Below are positions 1-6,107 of a DNA stretch of 6,107 bases, piece after piece (position 1 is the first letter of the stretch; each line of letters begins with the position of its first letter). The notes beneath the pieces were generated by a model. The model had not been told where the DNA came from. It was given only the letters and a program-made list of their open reading frames with translations, and did not search any database. This DNA is from Acidobacteriota bacterium (lineage in GTDB: Bacteria; Acidobacteriota; Vicinamibacteria; Vicinamibacterales; UBA2999). The position numbers were made by a program, and so were the translations under genes. The DNA is taken from the NCBI GenBank assembly GCA_020851835.1, contig JADZBZ010000348.1, positions 1 to 6,107 on the forward strand, given 5' to 3'.

Positions 1-1632
1 CAGCTGCCTCCGGGGCCCTATCTGCTTCGCGCCCACCGGCAAGGCTACCTGACGGTTCGCGGAACCATCGTCGACGTGCGGCCCACCGTCCGGACCTCAT
101 CGTCCTTCACGCTGCACCGCGAGGGAAACCGGACCGCCCCCGCCGTTGCCGACGCCGCCGTCGGGGCGGCAGAGGTCGCCGCGCCCGCGACGGGGGACGG
201 CGACTCCGAGCGCAGCGAAAGCGCGCTCGCGTGGCACCTGCGCCGGCTGAAGCGCAGCGTCCTGCGCGATGCCGACACCGGGGTCATCGACGTCGGCACC
301 GATTTCTCGTTCACCGACCCGTTCGAGTTGATCGGGCGAGCCGTCGAATCTTCGGCGCGAGCGGCCGGCGCGCTGCTGGCCGACATGTCGCTCGACGGCC
401 AGGTCGACCTGCTGGCGACCGGTGCCTTCGACAGCCCGACGGAGCTCTTCGGCCTCGATCACACGAAGAACGTGGCGTTCTTCTCGGTCGGCTCGAACGT
501 GGGCGACCACGGCGACTGGTCCGTCCGTGCCGCCATGAACCAGGCCGACCTCGACTCGTGGATCGTCTCGGGCAGTTATGCGTCCCGGCCTGGCAGGTCG
601 CACCGCTATCAGGCCGGCATGTCGTACAGCCTGCAGCGCTACCAGGGCGGCAACAGCGCGGCCCTGGCCGCCGGGCCCGACATGGCCCGGAATGTCGGCT
701 CGGTCTTCGGCTTCGACGAGTGGAAGATAGGGAGCCGTCTCTCGGTCGGACTGGGCGCCACCTATGCGCACTACGACTACCTGATCGAGCCATCGCTCTT
801 CAGCCCACGGGTGACCGCCACCCTCGCGCTCGGGCCGCGCTGGCGCCTTGGCGGACTGGTCTCGCGACAGGTATCCGCGCCGGGCGCCCAGGAGTTCCTG
901 CCGCCCACACGGGCTTCGTGGCTGCCCCCCCAGCGGACTTTTGCGCCGCTCACCGGGGACGGGTTCCGCACCCAGGGCCTCGATCATGCCGAGGCCAGTA
1001 TCGAACGCGAGTTTCGCGGGGCGACCGTGGGCGTTCGCGCGTTTCGACAGCACGTGGACGACCAGCTCATCACGCTCTTCGGCGTCCGGCGACCCGACCG
1101 CCCGGCCGACGATCTGGGCCCTTACTACGTCGGCACGGCCGGCGACGCAGACATCAGTGGAATGGGGCTCACCGTCACGCACGCGCTCACCGCACATGTC
1201 CGCGGCTCGGTGAACTACTCGATCTCTCGCGCCCGGTGGACCTCCGGCCCGCCGCGTGCCGACAACGTCCTGCTGCGCCGCATCGTTCCCGCCGCCCTGC
1301 ACACCGCGGACATCGAACGCATCCACGACGTGCTGACGACGCTCGAGGCCGAACTGCCCCGGACGGCCACGCGGGTGCTGGTCTTCTATCGCGTGAACAG
1401 CGACTTCATCAAGGCGAACGACCTCGACGAGCCCCGTGGCTTGGACGGCCGCTTCGAACTACAGGTCAATCAGGCGCTCCCGTTCATGGGATTCATGCGG
1501 TCCCAGTGGGAAATGCTCGTGGCCGTGCGGAACCTGTTCCAGGAGGGGATGCCCACCTCCTCCGTCTACGACGAAGTCCTCGTCGTCCGTCCGCCCACGC
1601 GCGTCGTGGGTGGCCTGACGGTCCGCTTCTAG
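1..1632 (+). CDS. TonB-dependent-receptor-like outer-membrane beta-barrel protein, 5'-truncated
   Basis: The frame is open from base 1 to the TAG at 1630-1632, so the gene begins upstream and 543 C-terminal residues are visible. The GTG at 76 is internal. Window residues 1-41 (LPPGPYLLRAHRQGY, then alternating hydrophobic strands) look like the end of a carboxypeptidase-regulatory-like or other Ig-like beta-sandwich domain. Residues about 42-75 are an Ala/Pro-rich linker. Residues 76-90 are a basic amphipathic segment (LAWHLRRLKRSVLRD). From about residue 129 or 155 to the end, amphipathic strands alternate with polar loops (SVGSNVGDHGDW, GMSYSLQRYQGG, WEMLVAVRNLF). The last residues are GLTVRF, with the terminal Phe typical of proteins inserted by the BAM machinery. 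The C-terminal strands resemble TonB-dependent receptors. No plug domain is visible between the Ig-like domain and the barrel. The likely location is the outer membrane; the substrate is unknown. Barrel class is fairly sure, transport function is not. Confidence 0.8.
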   Translation, partial: QLPPGPYLLRAHRQGYLTVRGTIVDVRPTVRTSSSFTLHREGNRTAPAVADAAVGAAEVAAPATGDGDSERSESALAWHLRRLKRSVLRDADTGVIDVGTDFSFTDPFELIGRAVESSARAAGALLADMSLDGQVDLLATGAFDSPTELFGLDHTKNVAFFSVGSNVGDHGDWSVRAAMNQADLDSWIVSGSYASRPGRSHRYQAGMSYSLQRYQGGNSAALAAGPDMARNVGSVFGFDEWKIGSRLSVGLGATYAHYDYLIEPSLFSPRVTATLALGPRWRLGGLVSRQVSAPGAQEFLPPTRASWLPPQRTFAPLTGDGFRTQGLDHAEASIEREFRGATVGVRAFRQHVDDQLITLFGVRRPDRPADDLGPYYVGTAGDADISGMGLTVTHALTAHVRGSVNYSISRARWTSGPPRADNVLLRRIVPAALHTADIERIHDVLTTLEAELPRTATRVLVFYRVNSDFIKANDLDEPRGLDGRFELQVNQALPFMGFMRSQWEMLVAVRNLFQEGMPTSSVYDEVLVVRPPTRVVGGLTVRF

Positions 1633-1658
1633 GCGCCGAATCGCCGGCGTCGCGCGCC
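1632..1658 (+). other. GC-rich stem-loop at the stop codon of the barrel gene
   Basis: GGCGCCGA (1632-1639) can pair with TCGCGCGCC (1650-1658) if C1653 is bulged out. This gives eight base pairs and a ten-base loop. It begins with the last base of the stop codon, where 3'-end structures commonly sit. No T-run follows (the next bases are GTCAGGTTGG), so it does not meet the usual definition of an intrinsic terminator. It could protect the 3' end or assist Rho-dependent ending, or be a chance product of GC-rich sequence. Confidence 0.3.
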
Positions 1659-1686
1659 GTCAGGTTGGATCAGCCTCGACAAAGAT

Positions 1687-1713
1687 TTGAATTTCCGCTG
1701 GACGCAGTATTGT
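1687..1713 (+). promoter_or_regulatory. Weak sigma-70-like promoter candidate in the AT-rich gap
   Basis: TTGAAT (1687-1692) is followed 15 bases later by TATTGT (1708-1713). The stretch from about 1680 to 1790 is visibly richer in A and T than the coding sequence on either side, which marks it as a probable regulatory region for the kinase-regulator pair. The spacer is shorter than the usual 16-18 bases, and the second hexamer is a poor match, so the exact site is uncertain. Confidence 0.2.
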
Positions 1714-1753
1714 TCTTCCATCAAACTTCAGTCTGGTCAATCAGTTACGGCCA

Positions 1754-1780
1754 TTGAAACACAGAGAGCGCTGGTATACC
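1754..1780 (+). promoter_or_regulatory. Sigma-70-like promoter candidate with extended -10, overlapping the 5'-most kinase start
   Basis: TTGAAA (1754-1759, five of six consensus bases) is followed by a 15-base spacer and TATACC (1775-1780). A TG pair one base upstream of the second hexamer (TGG, 1772-1774) fits an extended -10 element, which can tolerate poor spacing. If used, transcription would start near 1787, and the TTG codon at 1754 could not be the translation start. The next in-frame starts are TTG 1814, TTG 1892 and GTG 1901. The match is by eye only. Confidence 0.33.
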
Positions 1781-4732
1781 GTTTGCTCCCCCAATGACCT
1801 GGACGACATTGTCTTGGCCTCCGAGTCACGGTTCCTGACCGAGCCGCCCGCCCTCGGCTCCGCGCACAGGCAGAATTGGCGCCCCACCGCCTTGCCCGTC
1901 GTGGTGACGGTGTGCCTGCTGGCGATGGGAATCGCCAATGTCGCGTCGCGGGCGATGTCGACCGAGGTGGAAGACGGCGTTCTGTGGGTTGAGCGCGCCG
2001 CGGGCGTGGTAGCAGCCGAGGTGGCTGTGCCTTCGGCCGCCGAGCGCGCCGGCGTGCGTCCTGGCGACGTGCTGCTGGCCGTCGACAGCCAACCGGTCGA
2101 GGGCCGGGCCGATGTGCTGGCCCTGCAGCAGCGCGCGCGTCCCGGTGAGCCGCACACATATACGCTCCTGCGTCTGGGCTCGCGGGAGGTTGCACAGGTG
2201 CGACTGGCGCCGCTGCCGGACGGTGCGGGGTTGCTCTACTACCTGCTCGCCGCCGTGGGCGCCTTCACCTTGCTGGTCGGCGCTTCGGTCCGTACCCGTC
2301 GGCCCGGTGATCAAGCGACGCTGCATTTCTTCTGGTTGTGCGTCGCGTTCTTTGGCGTGCTGGCATTCTCGTTCAGCGGCCGGCTCGACCGCGTGGACTG
2401 GGCCTTCTACTGGGCCGACGTGGTGGCGCTCCTGCTGCTCCCGCCCCTGTTCCTGCACTTCGCGCTGGTGTTTCCGGAGCGGCCTCACCAGGAAGGTTAC
2501 GCCGCTCTTCTTTCGCGGTGGTTGCCCGCCGTGTATCTCCCGGCGGCCGTGCTCGGCCTGACCCGGGCCCTGGCCCTGGCCCGCGCCGCCATCGACCCCG
2601 ACTATTTCGTCCGGCTGGTGTCGTTGCTCGATCGGCTCGAGCTCCTCTACCTCGCGGTGCTCCTCACCGGGGGCCTCGCGGTGCTGTTCCGCGCGCTGGG
2701 GCGTTCGCGGTCGGTGACGGTGAGACGTCAGCTTCGCTGGATCGTGTGGGGCACGGCGCTCGGCGCGATGCCCTTCGCACTGGGCTACGCCGTGCCGTTC
2801 GCGTTCGGCGTCGAACCATCCCTGCCGATGGAGCTTTCGGCCGTTCCCCTGGGTTTCATTCCGGTGGCATTCGCCTCGGCGATCGTGCGCTACCGGCTCA
2901 TGGACGTCGAGATCATCCTGAAGCGCCTGCTGGTCTACACCTCTGCCGTGGCGGCCAGCGTGGTGATTTTCGTCCTCATCCTGCGGGCGTCCGGCGGATC
3001 GTTCATCCAGGGTGAGTCGGATCAACGCTGGGTCATCGCGTTTCTCGCCACCGTTGTCGTCATCCTGCTGGCCCGGCCCGTCAAGGACGGGCTGCAGCGC
3101 ACCATCGACCGGGCTTTCTACCGGGACCGCTACGACTATCGGCGTGCGCTGGTCGCGTTTGCGCGCGACCTCAACGCCGACCTGGTGCTCGACCGGCTGG
3201 CCGAGCGCCTCGTGACGCGGGTTGGCGAGACGATCGAAGTGGACGCCATGGCGTTCATGCTCGCCGACGATCGCGGCCACTTCGAGGCGCTGCACGTGGC
3301 AGGCCTCGAAGCCGGGGTCCCCCGGCTGACCGCGGCTTCGGCCATCGGGGGGCGCCTCGCGCTCGGGCAGACGGTGCGGCTCGACGACCCGCTGGCGGCC
3401 ACCCGCATCACCGTCGAGGAGATCGATTTCTGGCGCGATCTCGGCATCTACTATTTCGTGCCTTGCGTCTCGCAGGGGGCGAGCGTGGCCACCCTCCTGC
3501 TGGGCCGCCGCTCGAGCGGCGAACCGCTGACGAGCGAGGACCTGCACCTGGTCACGGCCGTGGCCGGGCAGGCGGCTGTGGCCATCGAGAACGGCCGCCT
3601 CTACCGGCAACTGCATCTGAAGGCGTCCGAGCTGGATCGCCTCCGCTCGTTCAACGAGAACATCCTCGAATCGCTCGACGACGGCCTGCTGGTGATCGGC
3701 CTGGACGAGCGGATCATCCGCTGGAATCAGGCGCTCGAGCGGATGTACGGCCCGGTCCGCGCCGAGGCGCTCGGCCGTGGGATTACCCAGTTGTTCGACA
3801 TGTCGGTCGTCGAGGTGCTGCGCTCGCAACGCCGGGAGCAGCCGAACGGGGCATCGGCATTCAGGGTTCCGCTGACCGGCCGCGGCGGTCGCTTCGGGGC
3901 GAGGCTCCTGGTCAACATCACCACCGTCCCTCTGCAACCGACCTCGCCCGACTCTCCCGCTTCCGGCAGCATCGTGATCTTCGAGGACATTACGGCACGT
4001 ACGCAGCTCGAAGAGCAGCTGCGCATCTCCGAGAAGATGGCGTCGCTCGGCGTACTTGCCGCCGGCGTGGCGCACGAGGTCAATACTCCGCTCACGGGTA
4101 TTTCGAGCTACACGCAAATGCTCCTCGAGAGCGCCGACCCGCAGGATCCCCGCACGGCGGTGCTCGAGAAGATCGAGAAGCAGACCTTCCGGGCCGCCCG
4201 CATCGTCAACGGGCTGTTGCACCTGTCCCGGTCCAATGCGGGTGACGCGTCGGAGCGCACCCGGGTCGACCTCAACGCCATTGTCGGAGACGTGCTGTCC
4301 CTGCTGGAGCACCAGTTCGAGAAGGGGCGCGTCAAGATCCGGCGCGACCTGTCGAGCGACCCCGTGCCGGTCGTCGGATTCGAGTTCAAGCTGCAGCAGG
4401 TCTTCTTGAATCTCTTCCTCAACGCCCGCGACGCGATGCCGAGCGGCGGGTGGCTGAGTATCGCCACGCGGGCGGAGGGCGGCGAGGCCGTCGTGGAGGT
4501 GTCCGACACGGGCTCGGGCATCGCGCCGGATCACCTCGATCGCATCTACGATCCGTTCTTCACCACCAAGCCCATCGGCCTGGGAACGGGCCTCGGGCTG
4601 TCGATCACCTACGGCATCGTGCAGGAGCACGACGCCGCGATTCAGTGCCAGAGCGCCCCCGGGCATGGCACGCGGTTCACGCTGCGCTTCCGGCTTTCGC
4701 AGTCGGCCGATGCGCACCAGGCGGCGATGTAG
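1754..4732 (+). CDS. PDZ-domain membrane sensor histidine kinase (GAF-PAS-HisKA-HATPase), NtrB-like
   Basis: This is the sensor kinase of the two-component pair, in the inner membrane. Numbering is from TTG 1754 (992 residues). The domain order is: span 1 (about 46-66); PDZ (about 83-150, AERAGVRPGDVLLAVDSQPV); nine spans at about 157-177, 188-208, 215-240, 255-276, 294-314, 328-350, 361-378, 391-411 and 424-441; GAF (about 470-612); PAS (about 626-748); HisKA and HATPase. Arg-rich loops at 178-183, 313-328 and 379-391 all fall on the cytoplasmic side, which places the PDZ in the periplasm. The phosphoacceptor is His774 in GVAHEVNTPL. Glu775 and Thr778 form the ExxT motif linked to phosphatase activity, so it may work in both directions. 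The N-box is NLFLNARDAM (Asn890), followed by DTGSGI (918-923) and GLGTGLGLS (942-950). All catalytic motifs are intact. The start is uncertain: no good ribosome-binding site precedes TTG 1754, the first codons include AAA and AGA that look rare for this DNA, and TTG 1814 (972 residues) still keeps span 1. The regulator gene follows 35 bases downstream. Confidence 0.93.
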   Translation: MKHRERWYTVCSPNDLDDIVLASESRFLTEPPALGSAHRQNWRPTALPVVVTVCLLAMGIANVASRAMSTEVEDGVLWVERAAGVVAAEVAVPSAAERAGVRPGDVLLAVDSQPVEGRADVLALQQRARPGEPHTYTLLRLGSREVAQVRLAPLPDGAGLLYYLLAAVGAFTLLVGASVRTRRPGDQATLHFFWLCVAFFGVLAFSFSGRLDRVDWAFYWADVVALLLLPPLFLHFALVFPERPHQEGYAALLSRWLPAVYLPAAVLGLTRALALARAAIDPDYFVRLVSLLDRLELLYLAVLLTGGLAVLFRALGRSRSVTVRRQLRWIVWGTALGAMPFALGYAVPFAFGVEPSLPMELSAVPLGFIPVAFASAIVRYRLMDVEIILKRLLVYTSAVAASVVIFVLILRASGGSFIQGESDQRWVIAFLATVVVILLARPVKDGLQRTIDRAFYRDRYDYRRALVAFARDLNADLVLDRLAERLVTRVGETIEVDAMAFMLADDRGHFEALHVAGLEAGVPRLTAASAIGGRLALGQTVRLDDPLAATRITVEEIDFWRDLGIYYFVPCVSQGASVATLLLGRRSSGEPLTSEDLHLVTAVAGQAAVAIENGRLYRQLHLKASELDRLRSFNENILESLDDGLLVIGLDERIIRWNQALERMYGPVRAEALGRGITQLFDMSVVEVLRSQRREQPNGASAFRVPLTGRGGRFGARLLVNITTVPLQPTSPDSPASGSIVIFEDITARTQLEEQLRISEKMASLGVLAAGVAHEVNTPLTGISSYTQMLLESADPQDPRTAVLEKIEKQTFRAARIVNGLLHLSRSNAGDASERTRVDLNAIVGDVLSLLEHQFEKGRVKIRRDLSSDPVPVVGFEFKLQQVFLNLFLNARDAMPSGGWLSIATRAEGGEAVVEVSDTGSGIAPDHLDRIYDPFFTTKPIGLGTGLGLSITYGIVQEHDAAIQCQSAPGHGTRFTLRFRLSQSADAHQAAM

Positions 4733-4755
4733 GGCGGCGGGCAGCTGCCCCCGCC
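4733..4755 (+). repeat. Inverted repeat (bulged hairpin) between kinase and regulator genes
   Basis: Bases 4739-4750 (GGGCAGCTGCCC) are a perfect 12-base palindrome. Five further pairs extend it: GGCGG at 4733-4737 against CCGCC at 4751-4755, if C4738 is bulged. In RNA this could fold as a nine-pair stem with a four-base AGCU loop. It begins directly after the kinase TAG and ends one base before the GGA (4756-4758) of the likely ribosome-binding region for the regulator. It could tune regulator translation relative to the kinase or be a dimeric protein's operator. Chance remains possible in GC-rich DNA. Confidence 0.5.
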
Positions 4756-4767
4756 GGAACGGTGGTT

Positions 4768-6107
4768 ATGCGGCGGAATGGTTCGGTTCTCGTCATCGAC
4801 GACGAGGAGATCATGCGGGAGATCCTGCAGACGCTCCTCGAACGTGAAGGGTACGCGGTGCGCGTGGCCGCGTCGGGCCAGGAGGGCCTCGACCTGGCCC
4901 GTTCGCTGCCCTTCGACGCGGTCATTGTCGATGTCATGATGCCGGGCATCGACGGTCTGCAGGTGCTTCAGGAGCTCAAGAAGCAGGACGATACCCTGCC
5001 GGTCCTGATGATCACGGCGTATGCCTCGATGGACACGGCCATTCGGGCGATGAAGCTGGGTGCCTTCGACTACATCACCAAGCCGTTCAAGAACGACGAG
5101 GTCCTCGTCGTGCTCCGGAACGCCACCGAGCAGCGCCGGCTCCAGGAAGAGAACACCCGTCTCAAGAGCGACGCCGCCAGGCACCACCACCGGTTCTCGG
5201 GCATCATCGGCCGCAGCCCGCGGATGATCCAGGTATTCGAGCTCATCGCCCAGGCGGCGCCGAGCCGATCGACGATCCTGATCACGGGCGAGAGCGGCAC
5301 GGGCAAGGAGCTGGTGGCGCGTGCCATTCACACCAACTCCGCCCGATCCGACAAGGCCTTCGTGACCGTCAACTCGGGGAACCTACCGCCGGATCTGCTC
5401 GAGTCCACCCTCTTCGGCCACGTGAAGGGCGCCTTCACGGGCGCGGTGTACCCGAAGAAGGGCCTCTTCGACCTCGCCGACAAAGGAAGCATTTTCTTCG
5501 ACGAGATCGGCAACATCCCGACCGAGACCCAGGCGAAGCTGCTGCGCGTGATGCAGGAGCGCGAGTTCATGCGGCTCGGCGGGATGGAAACCATCAAGGT
5601 CGACGTGCGCATCATCGCGGCCACCAACGTGGACCTGAAGCGGGAGATGGAGGAGGGCCGCTTCCGAGAGGATCTGTTCTACCGGCTCCACGTCATCAGC
5701 ATCGAGCTGCCGACGCTGCGCGACCGTCGCGAGGACGTGCCCTTGCTGGTCCAGCACTTTCTCGAGAAGTACGCGGAGGAGAACGGCCGTCCGGCGCTGG
5801 AGCTGGCCCCCGAGGCCCTCGAGATGCTGATGGAGTACGACTGGCCTGGCAACGTGCGCGAGCTGGAGAACGTCATCGAGCGCGCGGTCGTGCTGAGCAG
5901 CGGCAGCCGCATCGCCGCGGACCGCATTCCGGAGAACGTGCGCCGGTCACCGCGCTTCCAGCTGCCCCACGTCGTGATGCCGGCCGATGGCGTGTCGCTC
6001 AAGGAGGTGACCTCCGCCTACGAGCGTCAGTGGATCGAGTCGGCTCTCGAGGCCGCGGGAGGCGTGCAGAAGCGAGCCGCCGAGATGCTCCGCATCAAGC
6101 CCACCAC
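4768..6107 (+). CDS. NtrC-family sigma-54-dependent response regulator, 3'-truncated
   Basis: The frame is open from ATG 4768 to the window end; 446 full codons are visible. It is a DNA-binding activator that remodels sigma-54 RNA polymerase, controlled by phosphorylation from the adjacent kinase. The receiver (about residues 5-117) has Asp11/Asp12, phosphoacceptor Asp55 in VDVMMPGIDG, Thr83 and Lys105 in TKPF. A linker (about 118-143) with a His triplet leads to the AAA+ domain (about 144-370). This has Walker A GESGTGKE (174-181), an intact GAFTGA sigma-54 contact loop (221-226), Walker B SIFFDEIG (Asp245, Glu246), sensor ATN (285-287) and arginine-rich FREDLFYRL (299-307). WPGNVRELENVIERA (359-373) is the usual lid motif. 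A Fis-type helix-turn-helix begins near 414 (GGVQKRAAEMLRIKPT) and is cut by the window end; from family length perhaps 10-25 residues are missing. The usual VNC in the AAA+ core is VNS here, a change that need not affect activity. GGA at 4756-4758 lies nine bases before ATG; an in-frame GTG at 4762 is less likely. Confidence 0.95.
   Translation, partial: MRRNGSVLVIDDEEIMREILQTLLEREGYAVRVAASGQEGLDLARSLPFDAVIVDVMMPGIDGLQVLQELKKQDDTLPVLMITAYASMDTAIRAMKLGAFDYITKPFKNDEVLVVLRNATEQRRLQEENTRLKSDAARHHHRFSGIIGRSPRMIQVFELIAQAAPSRSTILITGESGTGKELVARAIHTNSARSDKAFVTVNSGNLPPDLLESTLFGHVKGAFTGAVYPKKGLFDLADKGSIFFDEIGNIPTETQAKLLRVMQEREFMRLGGMETIKVDVRIIAATNVDLKREMEEGRFREDLFYRLHVISIELPTLRDRREDVPLLVQHFLEKYAEENGRPALELAPEALEMLMEYDWPGNVRELENVIERAVVLSSGSRIAADRIPENVRRSPRFQLPHVVMPADGVSLKEVTSAYERQWIESALEAAGGVQKRAAEMLRIKPT

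Noticed and set aside
97..1326. A 409-codon open frame on the minus strand, opposite the barrel gene
   Set aside because: Composition is typical of a high-GC shadow frame (Arg, Gly, Val, Asp), and it has no motif or ribosome-binding evidence.
231..1757. A 508-codon open frame on the + strand, overlapping the barrel gene and running through the gap
   Set aside because: It is Arg/Pro-rich with no domain, and the overlapping frame gives a coherent beta-barrel ending in Phe. It reads through the AT-rich gap only by chance.
1794..1838. ATG at 1794 as an alternative kinase start
   Set aside because: It is out of frame with the kinase and meets a stop codon after about 14 codons.
1877..1896. TGGCGC followed by TTGC, a possible sigma-54 promoter near the kinase start
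   Set aside because: The distance between the GG and GC dinucleotides is 14 rather than 10 bases, which sigma-54 promoters do not tolerate.
4666..4680. TGGCACGCGGTTCAC, resembling a sigma-54 -24/-12 promoter upstream of the regulator
   Set aside because: The -12 GC dinucleotide is missing at the required ten-base distance from the GG, and the bases encode a conserved part of the HATPase domain (HGTRFTLRF).
1826..4717. A 963-codon open frame on the minus strand, antisense to almost the whole kinase gene
   Set aside because: The kinase frame shows unmistakable domains throughout. The antisense product is a low-complexity, Arg/His/Gln/Glu-rich chain with no recognisable motif, as expected when strong GC codon bias removes stops from the opposite strand.

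Overview
The window is high-GC DNA, densely coded on the + strand. It holds three genes in the order outer-membrane barrel protein (5'-truncated), sensor histidine kinase (complete), NtrC-type sigma-54 response regulator (3'-truncated). The protein styles suggest a Gram-negative member of Acidobacteriota, probably near Vicinamibacterales. These are an outer-membrane barrel behind a carboxypeptidase-regulatory-like domain, a PDZ plus multi-membrane-span plus GAF/PAS kinase, and a sigma-54 activator with 'IKPTT' in its C-terminal helix-turn-helix. This taxonomic call is an inference from remembered family style, not a search result.

Layout: 1-1632 is the C-terminal 543 residues of a large outer-membrane protein ending in Phe. 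1633-1753 is an intergenic gap. It starts with a GC-rich stem-loop at the stop codon and then becomes clearly AT-richer than the rest of the window, with promoter-like hexamers there and just past it. 1754-4732 is a 992-residue membrane histidine kinase, whose true start may lie about 60 bases downstream. 4733-4767 is a short gap filled mostly by a near-perfect inverted repeat lying against the next gene's ribosome-binding region. 4768-6107 is the receiver, AAA+ and partial DNA-binding domain of the partner regulator, which runs off the window.

How they work together: the kinase has a predicted periplasmic PDZ domain between its first and second membrane spans. It then has nine more spans, cytoplasmic GAF and PAS domains and an NtrB-like HisKA/HATPase core. 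It should phosphorylate Asp55 of the adjacent regulator, which keeps an intact GAFTGA loop and so should activate sigma-54 promoters. No convincing -24/-12 promoter was seen here, so the target genes are probably elsewhere. The pair is a recognisable two-component system. The less ordinary points are the PDZ sensor next to an outer-membrane barrel ending in Phe, the apparent lack of a plug domain in that barrel, the ambiguous kinase start overlapping a promoter-like sequence, and the hairpin between kinase and regulator. I saw no mobile element, RNA gene or CRISPR array, and nothing that clearly amounts to an undescribed system.
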